The notes under the pieces: model-generated
What the model saw: only the letters and a program-made list of their open reading frames with translations
Database searches by the model: none
What the model was told of the DNA's origin: nothing
In this document: positions 43,341-54,412 of the stretch, piece by piece
How positions within the stretch are numbered: position 1 is the stretch's first letter
Layout: each line of letters begins with the position of its first letter
Assembly: GCA_026168455.1 (NCBI GenBank)
Contig: CM047426.1
Coordinates: 47,625,589 to 47,689,588 of the forward strand
Direction: 5' to 3'
From: Theocolax elegans
Taxonomy: Eukaryota > Arthropoda > Insecta > Hymenoptera > Cerocephalidae
Length of the DNA stretch: 64,000 nucleotides
Translations under genes and position numbers: made by a program

Positions 43341-45242
43341 CCGCGCGGGGTGTCCTGTTCCCATATGCGGCGCGTCCCACGGGTGGCGGATGGGGGAAAG
43401 CTCGTCACGCTTGCGGGAAGGGTAGAGGTGAAACAAAATAGCCTCCGTGGATCAAACAGTTGAAGAAGAATGATGAGCAAGCGAATGGAATTCCTACTAT
43501 CCCAAGCGGGCAGCTCCAAACTAGGAGTCAATCCCGCCGTCGGTTCCGATCGGGTGAAAGCCCCGGTGGCCGGCGCTGGTCTCACGGATTTTGGGGGAGG
43601 CCACCAAGCGCTTCGTTCTACGAATACGTCAGAGGTGGGGCCCTCGAAAGAAAACCCCCACCAGCCGTCGTTACAGATGTTGAGTGCTGCATCCGCAAGC
43701 AGGTTACGAAGCGGCAGCGTTACCAGCCTTGGTAGTGCCATCAGTGGCATCTCTGCCTATAGTAAGGAATCTCAAGAGGAGATCGAAATATTCCGCAAGG
43801 AATACGAGAAGGTAGAGAAGGCGTAAGAGGAGATCGACTCCACCTACGACCACCTAAAGAGCGAACTGCAGGCTATGTTGGCTGCTTGTGCAAAGCAGCC
43901 TAACATCTCCATGGTCGTGAAGACAGGGCTGAAGACCGTAGACACTCTTGTACAAGAGTTCTACGGGAAAACCAAGAAGATGTTTTTGGCAGTCGACGAT
44001 TACAAGTGCCAAGTCGAGGATTATCGAGTTGGTCGCGAGAATCATCGGCGGTCTAAGAGAAGAGGCATCATTGCTAAAGCCGTTTTTACGGCTACAGCTA
44101 AAATGCAGGCTCAACAGAGAAGTAGAGAGGGCCCCCAAAGCCCTCCCGAGGTCTCGAAGAGCCGCAAGAAGAAGAAGCCTCGAAAGGACGTACCACCACG
44201 TGGCATGGACAAGGAGCAATTCAAGTCCGCGTCAGTGGCGGGAAAAAAGCCGGCAGTCAAGTCGGGACGGGCGCCTCTTGATAGGAGAAAGCGCCAGATG
44301 GCGCCGGTATCCACCCTGGTGGTCACTGTCGCGAGGGACCGTACGTTCGCTGAAGTCTTGGGGAAGCTCCGAAAAGAAGTCAATCCGGACGACAGCGGCG
44401 CCCAGGTTCTGAGCGTACAGCCGTCAGGACAGGGAGATGTCCTGCTCCGGCTGGGCAAGAAGACGGACGCAGCAGCATTCGCGGAGAAAGTCCGCATGGC
44501 TACTAAAGGTATGGGAGAAGTTAGGAGCCGAGATCGAAGGGTGACCCTGGAGATCAGAGACCCAGACGCTCTCACAACGAGGGACGAAGTGGTGGCGCCC
44601 CTAGATAAAGTTCCCGCGTCTCCGCCTGAGAGGTGACGCTTTTGGGCTTAAACCGCAGTCAACAGAAGACAGCCATCGTGAAGCTGGATCACGAGAGCGC
44701 TGACAAGCTAAAGTCGATGCGTTATCTTTGCGTCGGCTTTGTAAGCTGTCGCGTTCGGGATCGAGTTTTGGTCGAGAGATGCTATCGGTGCCTAGACTTC
44801 GACCACACGAAACGGAATTGCATGGGAGTGGACAGGTCCTCGTCATGCTACAAGTGCGGCGAGCCTGGACACAACCTTAAGAATTGCAAGAGTGCTCCCC
44901 AATGTTTCCTGTCCATCAAAGGGTGCTCAGGGAGTACCTCACATGGCGGGGTCCGGAGCCTGTGCCATTTTTTGGCGCGCTCGAAACCGCAAGGAAGGCC
45001 GTTCCACGATAAGTGGCAGTCTCAGCGTGGGAGGATAGAATAAGGAACGAATGACGCATGCCACAGACACGCCTCCCAGCTTGAAGTAATGTGAAAAACA
45101 GTTCCGGGCTGGGCAGGTGAAAGCGTTGGGTTTGGAGTTTTAGCCGGTAAGGATCCGGCACTGGCGACGAGTGCGGACCCTCGTCGTCGTCTTATGTAAG
45201 ATTTCTCCAGTTTCCCACGAAAAAAATAATAATAATAATAAT
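43341..45242 (+). pseudogene. Element A, plus copy: 5' UTR, ORF1, 3' UTR, A/AAT tail (no ORF2)
   Basis: A full-length family A element of about 1.9 kb. It starts CCGCGCGGGG after (AAT)n. ORF1 starts at 43470/43473 (MSKRMEFLLSQAG), is cut by a TAA at 43824 where the minus copy has CAG, and continues 43875-44636 with VARDRTFAEVLGKLRKEVNP. A frameshift near 44634 leads to GLNRSQQKTAIVKLD and knuckles CYRCLDFDHTKRNC and CYKCGEPGHNLKNC; the third knuckle is degraded. After 45043 comes a 3' UTR with GTGAAAAACAGTTCCGGGCT (45091-45110), shared with B. The tail at 45221-45242 is A7 then AAT units. No endonuclease or RT sequence is present. Confidence 0.88.
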
Positions 45243-46821
45243 CCGGGAACCTCCCTTTGGAGGGTAGGGTACTTTTCTATGCTACCGGACGCGTCCACAG
45301 GTTGCGGATAGTGGAACGACCAGAGAGAGTAGTGGTCATAGGAGACTATAACTAGTCTCTCTGGCTAATCGCTAATATACTAAATTGCGACCGCGGCCAG
45401 TGGAATACAAACGCAGCTGATAGTAGTAAGTTGTTGTTTTTGCACCTACTCATACACTAAACACACATACACTTCCGCTTTGAGCTAGCTGAGCTCATGT
45501 GCAGTAGGAAGCGCTATAGACGGGTATTTTACAAGCGGGATATGATTGATTGATTTGGGAGACCCCTATAAACGGGTGTGCTTCGAAAGTGGCATGACTG
45601 CACAGGCTCTTCCACTTTAAAGGGAGCTGCCGTTAATACCAGTATCGCACTCCTGGGCCACCACTAGTTCTTGGGCTCCAACCCGGCTTAGCCAGCATGG
45701 GAGGCTGCCCTTTACAGTGGTAACGCTGGAAACAGTAAAATCTCGCCGACTGGCGATCGGGTGGGACCTTGCTGCAGGCCGCGGGGGAGGAACGGTCGAT
45801 GCAACCATACTAAAGGGGAGCTCGGTTACCGGAAGAACCCTGGAACTAAAATGACCGAAAGAACCAATGTCCAGAAGAACGTCAGTTGCGTTATAACTTT
45901 CAGAATGAGTGACATTAATGAATCAGTGGATGTCGCGATGTATGTTCTGCAACGAACAGATGACGAACGCAGATGAACGCATGACTGAAGCGACCCCTCA
46001 TTCAAAACGGAAACGAGACAATTTGACCCCTACACCCAAAAAAGGGGCTGCTTTCCAAAATGAAGCGGTTACACATTCGGAGAGTTGGTCAAAGGTTGTC
46101 CAAAAAAAGAAAAAGAAAAGGACCACTGCAATCAACTCAGGACAGAAACAGAACCGCACTCAACCCGGAACCTTTGCTGCTCCGCAAAGCCGGAATCGAG
46201 AGCGCTCGCTTCCGAAACAAAATAGAGGAGCGATCCTGATCAAACCGGCAGACGGACACACGTACGCAAACGTCTTACGGACGATACGGGACAAAATGGA
46301 CCCGGAGCGGGAAGAGATTGACGTAAAATAAATACGAAAAACCAATGAGGGTGGAGTTCTGTCGCGACTCGCGAAGCAAGATGAGTGGCAGAAATTCCAA
46401 AAGTCCTTATAGGACGCCCTCGGAAAGGACATTAAGGTCAAGGACCTGACGTCAACGAGAATGCTTGAGTTCCTTGACCTGGACTGCATTACGACGGACA
46501 AGGAAGTGACCGGCGCCATAAACGACGCCGCACGAGTACAGCGACGTTATGGGTACATAAGGGAAAGCGTGGATGCTCTCGAGAACGCCGTAAGAGACAT
46601 GCCCTTCAATACAATCGTGGCGGGCGACTTCAACGTGCGCGCGATCGAGTGGGGAATGCCCGAAACGAACAGACACGGAGGACTGCTGTTGAAGATGGCC
46701 GCAAGCTTGAACTAATAGTAGTGAACGAAGAAAACACGTTGACCTACAAACCACAAGGATACGGTGATTCTGTACCGGACAGAACCTTGGCTTCGGACAA
46801 AATTGCAGGTAGGGTGAGGGT
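45243..46821 (+). pseudogene. Element F, 5' part: 5' UTR, ORF1 start fused to endonuclease
   Basis: Starts CCGGGAACCTCCC directly after the AAT tail of A. A long 5' UTR (about 600 bp) precedes an ATG at 45850 (MTERTNVQKN). ORF1 frames contain SESWSKVVQKKKKKRTT, LIKPADGHTYANVLRTIRD and DLDCITTDKEVTGAI. Near 46545 the frame passes without a stop into endonuclease sequence (NTIVAGDFNVRAIEWGMPET), so an internal deletion fused ORF1 to ORF2 and removed the zinc knuckles. Two stops follow at 46713. The endonuclease continues to 46821, where the second gypsy element is inserted, and resumes at 55970 in phase. Confidence 0.82.
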
Positions 46822-47863
46822 GTAACGTACAGGCCAATCCTTCGGACTTTACGCAGTTCGTATGATTGAGATGAAAGTCTCATGGCTCGGAAGGACTAAA
46901 TCGTTTCTCCCGTACTCTCAAAGCTTTATAGGCGTGGTATCCCTCCGTTGAGCTTAACTAAGCAGCGAGTGGCAAAGCTTTATTTATATATAATTGCGGG
47001 AAGGCAGGAGTACCAAACCCTCGGTGTAGCGTGTAACAAGTTCCTCCCGAGAGTAGAGAGCCTGGTCCTTTCCGTTGGTCCCAAATATATTCTGCTATTT
47101 CTGTCGGAAACGATACGTTGCTCGATGTTATAATTTTATAATAATACCTCTGTTACTTTTGCGTATGTAAGGAAAAGAAGGTAAAATAAATAACTCGCTA
47201 TTTAACTTTAAACTAGTAAAGCAATACAAATATTTATTCCTAATTAGCGTACACTCTTTGCGTTCGTGTCGCATGTGCACGTGCACGTATGTATACAAAA
47301 CAATACCTTTACACAATACAAACAATGAAAAATCGACTGGAACAGTGATTAAATCTTGTTTGTTTACTATCGGTATAAAATAAAGCGACTTAGCATCTTA
47401 AACGAAGAAGACTACTTAAGGATTATCGAAACAGTCCGAGCGCATGTCCATTCGGTATTAAGTTATTCTGAGCACACCTCCGTCCGGTATCAAGTCAGTC
47501 CGAGCATACTGGGAGTCGTCGAGCACACCGCGCTCGTGAATGGCCTTGAGGCGGAACTAGTTGAGCCTAATTGGTTGCGCGTGACGATACTTAGAAGGTT
47601 CTAGAAGCGTTAGTCTCTTCTCATTGGTCCCTTGTCGTAAAGCGCAAAAACGCTGACTTAAATTCCACGTGAAAAAGACGTAGCTGGCGACGATATCTAA
47701 CACCAGATTTTATAAGGATATATATATATTTCTTTTCTTTCCATGTTCGTCGTTATGCAATTAATCATATATATTATCTAATGTTATTTGTTTTTTTTCG
47801 ATGTCGTCGCATTATCACTAATTTTTACATATTTCGTCATTAAATGGTACAGTTTGATTTTGG
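46822..47863 (-). repeat. LTR remnant (3' LTR) of the second gypsy element
   Basis: Begins TGTAACGTAC, matching 54413 onward; similarity ends at 47863 (GTTTGATTTTGG) with a jump into integrase sequence. Compared with the other LTR it has a ~60-bp extra stretch near 47070-47135 but lacks the ~600 bp at 55363-55969. A deletion has removed the end of pol and the start of this LTR in element orientation. Confidence 0.8.
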
Positions 47864-48480
47864 GGTGAGAATTTATTTTTCCTCCATTCTAATAGGAGCA
47901 TTACCTTATCACCTACTTTAAAATTACACGGGTTCAAATGTCTATCGTAGTATCTCTTCGAACGAATTTTTGCGTTACGTAAATTCTCTGCCGCAACCAT
48001 CTGAATCTCGCTAAGCTTTGATCTTAATTCAACTATATATGCATGATATATTCCGATCGTCTGGTCGGTTACGATCGGTTTGTCAGATGGTACACGCGCG
48101 ATTTTACCGTGCACACATTCGAACGGGGTGAACCTCGTGTGTATTGGTATTGTATGAATCCCATTCTCTTACATTATTTATGTAGTTTGTTAACCATTAC
48201 GCAAACATTCATTCGTTCGATCGAATCGTTCGATTGTAGATAAAACGTAGTTGTAGTTATTGTTTTTATTTTATAAAACTTAGCTATGTTCTTCATTAGC
48301 GCCGAAGTGAAGTTTGCGGTCTGAACTATCAAAATTACTTTTGGGGAACCATGTACGAATATAAATCTTGTTAATAGCGCATCTGCAATATCCATGGAAA
48401 TAGCATTTCTTATTGGAATAGCATTTCTTATTGGTTGTTTGTTTAGCAGATTCTACACCGACTTATTAATTGTTTAATAT
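47864..48480 (-). pseudogene. Integrase remnant of the second gypsy element
   Basis: Minus frames 48395-48174 carry a decayed integrase core (FVHGSPKVILIVQTANF, where GSP..I..D..F is usual, with the Asp lost). Frame 48114 onward carries the C-terminal part (RYYDRHLNPCNFKVGDKVML, then KNKFSP), a GPY/F-type domain. The frame then runs directly into LTR sequence at 47863. Confidence 0.75.
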
Positions 48481-49217
48481 CTTCTTTCATATTAGGTCAA
48501 TAGTAATTTTGATGAATCCGGTTATAAGTCTTCTTGACACCTTTATGACCGTTCGTGGAGCATCATGAATTTCCTTTTTTATTAAATCTCGTAATTCTTG
48601 ATCCGGTGTTTGAGTTTTATTGTTGCAAATTAATAATTTTATAGCGTCTTCCATAAAAATATTCTTTAAAACGTTCTGATTTAACTGATTTTAAATTCAT
48701 GGATAGACATACATCGCGGTCCGACGCGATAGCTTCACCGAAAATGTTATAATCAACCCTAATGTGTAAATTTTTTTTAATAGGAACGGCTATCAAAATC
48801 TTTACCGGTTTATTCCGTGATTTTTTGCCCCACCTAACGTTAAGTTATCATTTGCCGGTAATTCATTTCGATCTAATAGTTGTTGTGATGTGCTGTGTGA
48901 CAATATAAAGGAGATTGTCGCGGTTTAAAAAGAAACTACCTTGTGTTTCTATAATATTCCTACATATATACGGTCGATTTTTTTTCTCACGCATTTACGT
49001 CATATTCGACTGCAGGAGGATCTATAATGTCTGTAGATTTGTGTTGTGTACCTGTTGTGACGAAAAAGCCTGAAAATCCTCCGTTCGCGTCTTCAATAAT
49101 CAAATCGTTAGAGTTAGTATTTTCCGTATCGCGACTTTGGCTTGGTAAACGATCGTCTAATGTCGTAAGTTTGCCAACCGCTGGTCGTTCGTGATCTATA
49201 TCAGTCATTAGTGCGTC
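48481..49217 (-). pseudogene. Decayed pol spacer between RNase H and integrase
   Basis: No long frame survives. In gypsy order, the integrase zinc-binding domain should lie here. An acidic stretch (49208-48987) with THKSTDIIDPPAVEYD is seen. Confidence 0.35.
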
Positions 49218-49619
49218 TCATTTGTCTATATGGTCAGTTCGTTCAGGCGTAGCAATGACATTTTGTTTTGAAGATTTTGCTTTAGAATGTATTTTCATTG
49301 ATGACGACGAACTCGTACTCTGTCTCGGTTGTCGTTGTGACATGTCCGGCATATTACTCACATGTTCAATTTTCTTTTCAAAATCATTCACTTGGTTTAC
49401 TTCTGGTGGATTCCTGGAAAGTGCTTCTGCTACATAGTTGGTCCTCCCTGGTTGGTAAATAACTTCAAACTGGAATTTTTCTGTTAGTTTAAAATACCAA
49501 TTTTTGAGACGAGAGGAGTCTTTTATGCGATGTAGCCAAACGAGTGGTTTGTGATCAGTGACAAACACAAATTTTCTGCCGATTAGAAAATATTCGAATT
49601 GGTTCGCACAGTACAACAT
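49218..49619 (-). pseudogene. RNase H domain of the second gypsy element
   Basis: The 133-codon minus frame contains RKFVFVTDHKPLVWLHRIKD (with the catalytic-region VTDHKPL) and YQPGRTNYVAEALSR, the canonical C-terminal RNase H motif with Glu for the usual Asp (VADALSR). An acidic Ser-rich tail follows. The upstream RT/RNase H connection (50036-49620) is frameshifted. Confidence 0.85.
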
Positions 49620-50036
49620 TGTGAATAGTTTCTTTTCGATTGTGCTGTCTCTTGTTTCAGTATTCGTGAGGAATTTGCTAGCATAGGCGATTGTCAGGTC
49701 AACGGAATATTTCCTTTGTGATAAACACCAATTGCACCAATTGCATAGTTTGGTGCGTCTGTGGTTACGTAGAAGTTTTGATTAAAGTCCGGGTGTTGAA
49801 GTATGGCTATTCGTTACCTCATATGAATTTTGCGATCATTTTTTAACAAATTAGTTAAAGGTTTGGCTATTTTGGACATGTTGGCACTACTGGCGTATGT
49901 GCTTCGGTGTTTTGGATATCGGGTAATTAACTATTGCTTTTATATTTTATGGATTTGGTTCTAGTCCTCCAGCACTTACGGAGTATCCCAAGAAAATTAC
50001 ATTATCCTTGTAGAATTAGCACTTATTCGGATTAAG

Positions 50037-50671
50037 TTATAAGTTGGCATCCTTTAGTTTAATGGATAATTCCACAAATACTTCATCCAGTTCATCGAGC
50101 GTCTCAGCAAATAGGATTATGTCATCAATGTAGTTGAGCATACCTTTGACCCTTGTTTTACCCATTTTAGTGAGCGGCTTTTGGCCAAGAATTTTATTGG
50201 TAAGCTCTTGGAACGTACTCGGCGCTGTAGATATTCCAAAAGGCATTCGCTTTAAGTGATAGTGCCCAAATGGAGTGGAGAATGCCATTTTCTCGTGGTC
50301 TTCAGGGCGAATCTCTATTTGATGGAATTCGCTATACATGCGGCAACTATAAAATATTTTGCACCACCTAATTGTTCGACTAAGTGAGTTATGTTTAGAA
50401 TAGGAAAGGGGTAATGTCGCGTTTTCTCGTTTAGTCTTCGAAAATCAACTACAACCCTCCACTGCGAGTTGCCCTGGTTGTCATCACGTTTTTTGACAAC
50501 CCACAATGGATTATTATACTGTGAATCACTGTGTTCTATAATTCTGGTGTCTAATAATTTAATATCTCGTTCGTAGACCACCTCCTGTAATTTCTGCGGG
50601 ATTGGGAACTGCTTTATGTTGACTGGTACTTCGTCGTACGTCTCGATCTTATGTTGTGCTAAGTTAGTCAA
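50037..50671 (-). pseudogene. Reverse transcriptase of the second gypsy element
   Basis: Two overlapping minus frames. The first (50671-50315) has IIEHSDSQYNNPLWVVKKRD and WRVVVDFRRLNEKT (fingers). After a shift near 50330, 50339-50037 has FSTPFGHYHLKRMPFGI, STAPSTFQELTNKI and the catalytic YIDD at 50121-50132. Motif A (usually FxxxDLxxxY) is damaged at the shift. Ty3/gypsy type by motif order. Confidence 0.9.
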
Positions 50672-51594
50672 CGATAAGGATTTTCCTATCAGATGAAATA
50701 TATTACTTGTATTCTAAATCAGTTTTTCCAGCCTATTATGTAATTCGGGATTTAAATGGTCCTGATTTATTTTCTCTAAAATTCTTCGGTTTCTGGTTCT
50801 CTCATCTATTGTCAAAAGGTCTTGGTGCTTGTGCAAGCATTTCCGTTCATCCTTTTTCGGTCCATGTTGGTTGGAGTAATTTTCGATTGTTCCTGTCATG
50901 TCCGTAAACAACTGCATTAGATACGGACGAACCTGTTCATAGTCCCTTATCAATAGGTTATTACATTCCATAACTTCCAAATTTTTTATTCTAGATATGT
51001 AAACATTAAATAACTGTGCGCCTAAGAGGTTATTCACTTGTAAATTCAGATGGTCAATTTCCTGGAGGTCTTCCTATGTAGTGTCTACCAAATATATACT
51101 CGAGTCCACTTAACATATGTCGTGATCATCCTTGTTTTCCTTAATCCTGGTTGGCTCCGTCTAGAATAATGCGTTGATTACAATTGATGGGTGGTAATAG
51201 AGTATCCCACTCGAAGGAACAGGTGAGTCGGGTTCGAGCGAAACCAGTTTGTCTTGCCAATCGTAAAGCACGGAGCTGTTGGATCATTCGTTTTCGTAAT
51301 TGTCCATTTTGCTTAGAGGAAGCAAGGTAACATTAATTAAGAAAATGTCTGCCTCAAGTCACCGTCGTTGAAAAATTCTACCTCAATGTATCCAATATCA
51401 TTTGTTACGACGACATCTCCCGCTCTGATTTGATCATCGGTGAATTCTATTTTCGGTACATACCCATAATCGTGCTCACCCGAATTTTCCAAAGCCAATT
51501 TTACCATTGCGCTTCTAAGTGGTTTTATATAGGTTGGTCCATTTATCTAAGATTCGGGAGCCGAAAGAAAGGATGTTTCTTTTACCACAACAAA

Positions 51595-51790
51595 GTGGAT
51601 TGTTTTTCCATATAAATTAATGTCACATGTTTCGAGTGGAAAAATGTCTCCTCCGCCTATTCCTATCAGTATAGGAGTCTTGTCTTTCTCACTGTTTACT
51701 TGGTCTCGCAGCTGTCATTTCTTTATGACGTTCGGTTGCGCACCCGAGTCTAACACTGTACATACCTGCTCTTCTTTTAGAACTTCCGAG
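51595..51790 (-). pseudogene. Aspartic protease remnant of the second gypsy element
   Basis: The minus strand reads VCTVLDSGAQPNVI (active-site Asp-Ser-Gly-Ala) then PILIGIGGGDIFPLETCDI, with an in-frame stop between them. It lies between the zinc knuckle and the RT, as in gypsy polyproteins. The region 50700-51590 between protease and RT is decayed. Confidence 0.7.
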
Positions 51791-51959
51791 GATATTTTTA
51801 CGTGAGGTATACTAGTGCTCTTATTTAGTTTTATTTAGTTTGACGATGTAGACTGGCGCATCCTCACTTATTTTGTGGGACGTCTGGTTGTGCTTGGTAG
51901 CGTTTACCCGTTTTGCGCCGCCATGTTCTTGTTTCCCTGACTCCTTAGTTTAGCTTCCT

Positions 51960-52389
51960 GATCGTTTCGCCATTTTAGTTTTCTACATTCGCTGAACTCG
52001 TGACCGTAATCCTTGCAGTAGCTGCAGGACGGCGTTACCTTTGGTCTATCCTGTCGATCGATTGATTTATTAAAATCTTGGTTTAAATTTCTTTCATACC
52101 TTCCCGTGTAGTAATCGTCGAAATTTTCCGATCCCTAAATTTTCTGTTGTTTCTGTTAAAGGGTCAGTTGTTCGTTGGCCTGCTCGGCGTTATGCAAAGC
52201 ATCTAATATTACTTGTTGTATTTCCTTAGCCTCGTCGAGCATCTTCGTTTCCTTTTCTATCAAAGCTGCTTCTAAACAACGTAATAGACGCTCTCTTTCT
52301 TTTACCTCGGCTCTCTCCTTTGCAAGGTCTTCTACTGTGTACTCGACTTCTGAGTCCGACATGGTAGCATAGTTCTTTTTAATAAACAA
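51960..52389 (-). pseudogene. Gag remnant of the second gypsy element (N-terminus and zinc knuckle)
   Basis: Frame 52389-52156 encodes a charged coiled-coil start (MSDSEVEYTVEDLAKERAEV). After a stop, CSYCKDYGHEFSEC near 52030-51985 is a CCHC knuckle. The ~250-residue capsid normally between them is missing, so Gag is internally deleted. The ~2 kb up to the LTR (52390-54393) holds two MITEs and otherwise nothing recognised. Confidence 0.65.
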
Positions 52390-52572
52390 GTAAAGGGTGT
52401 CTAATCTTAAAAGTCCGACAGTATACTATAACGAAGGAGAGGGAGGGGAAGAGAAAAGAAAAAAAATGTTTGTCGTACTAACTTCTTATTATAAATTTGC
52501 TTATGGAGCGCAATTAAAATAAGTAAATTTGAATTAGAAAAAATGTGGCAAAAGTTTGACGCCTTGAAAATA

Positions 52573-52951
52573 CCCTGCTAAAAAAAATTAATTCAAAATG
52601 ATTAAAATTTATTGAATACAAATTAATTTCAATAATATTTAAAAGATTCAATGAACTTAGAAATTTTAACAATTAAACAAGAATGGATTTTAATCAACTT
52701 TAAAAATTACTACATTTCATGAATTTTTATATCGATATTAAAATATTAATTTCATACTTGATTGAATATTTCCAAGTGCATAACTAATTACCTTGAATGG
52801 ACTTTTAAAATATTTATAAGGGAATGATTTTTAATACGATGAAAGCATACAGTAAATTAATTGACTTTAATGGACTATTATGTCGATTCGCAAGTTCAAT
52901 TCGATGCAATTCACTTTTTTTAATCCATTTCAATAGATCTCCTTAACAGGG
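52573..52951. mobile_element. 379-bp MITE with CCCTGYTAA ends and TA duplication
   Basis: CCCTGCTAA at 52573 and TTAACAGGG ending at 52951 are inverted repeats. TA lies at 52571-52572 and 52952-52953. The interior is AT-rich and non-coding. Confidence 0.6.
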
Positions 52952-53589
52952 TAAGTGAGGACAAATGATAAATTGAATAAGTTATTATTGTCGCGTGGCC
53001 AAAGCAGCAGGGTAAATCAAGCTGACACAATATTAAAGGAAGTAAATAAAATAAAAATTCATTGCAGCAATTATTATTACACGTTATAGGGTTACTTCGG
53101 AAGGTATAATTACGATTACTGTCGGTGAGTAATACTTACCAACGGTAGATAACTGTTGAGTAGGTAAGGCAAGGTTTTACCTACCAAAGGTAACAATAGT
53201 AGTAAATGTGAATTAAATATAATAATACATATAATTACAAGAAATATAAAGAACATAACTGATCGAATAAAATAGTTAATTGTCAATACAAAATAAAGAC
53301 ACCGTGCAGCAAGAAAGTACTGTGTATGCGTTATTAAGTAACTCGAGCCGGACTCATATGTCACTCTTGTTTTAATTCTCGATAGAGTGTGATAAATATA
53401 AAAATGAATTTTGTAACCCTGTGAACAATAAAATTAGAAAAAAGAAAATTCACGGTCAGACGAATTACAACATTCATGCATTAGGTTATTATACTAATTA
53501 TTTTTATTTTACTCGTTTATTCTACTTTTCAAGTTGTAGGAGTCATGCAATTTATCAATAAGTGTTTGAATAAAATCATGCCAATGTTA

Positions 53590-54306
53590 CACACAAAGAA
53601 ATTTCGGCATTGGGAGATCCCAACTAAATAAAATATACGATTCCCAATACTCATTTGAATTATATGCTACAAAAATTGCACTGTATAAATATCAAATTAA
53701 GAATACAGCAGTTCAAATAAAACCTAGCTTGTAGCTTTATCAAAATAGGAATAAAGTATACCTAAGCTGGGCGTAACCGAACACCAAAAATCATTCAATT
53801 CTCTCATTCCCCCGTCCGTAACACTGTATGCCAGAGTTGGGAGCGTGGCGTGCCCAAGTCAGGGTTAAAGAAATACCTGTTGTATTTGAAGTGTATACAT
53901 CTTTTGTTTTGTTTGCTGTAAGCCCAATGATGATTGTATTACAAAATAAAATATTTGTATACTATCTTATCAATTAAATGATATTATTTTAAAATAGAAC
54001 ATAAACATTTTTGTAATAATAATGTAAATAATACATAATATCTGTATATGATGAAGAATATTATAACCTTCAAATTACAATGATAGGCATTTATAGTGCC
54101 CAATACGGGTTCTACAATATTGAACTCACCACTCAATAGCGGTAAATCCAACTTGGGAGCGAAGAGCTCCCATGATTGAAGCACCTTAATCCGGATAGTC
54201 TTTCAATTAACCGACCTCTTATTTGTTATTTCAGAATTACTATTATTTGGGAATACGGAATTGTAAGTTAGGTTGGGATCTCCCAATGCCGAAATTTGTT
54301 TGTGTG
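53590..54306. mobile_element. 717-bp MITE with 35-bp inverted termini and TA duplication
   Basis: The termini CACACAAASAAATTTCGGCA (then TTGGGAGATCCCAAC) are inverted at the two ends with one mismatch. TA occurs at 53588-53589 and 54307-54308. The interior has no transposase frame; a segment near 53760-53860 is GC-richer. Mariner-type by target site. Confidence 0.85.
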
Positions 54307-54393
54307 TATCGAAATGTTAGTAAGAAAATTGAGAGATACAAATGAAAATTATATTGCATGTATCTTGTTTTCTGTGTTTTAGAAGACAAAATC

Positions 54394-54411
54394 CCGCCTC
54401 CGCTGTCACCA
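54394..54411 (-). promoter_or_regulatory. Candidate primer-binding site of the second gypsy element
   Basis: One base inside the LTR, the plus strand ends in CCGCTGTCACCA, like a tRNA 3' end with CCA. The minus transcript therefore has TGGTGACAGCGG next to the LTR end. I could not assign the tRNA. Confidence 0.5.
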
Positions 54412-54412
54412 A

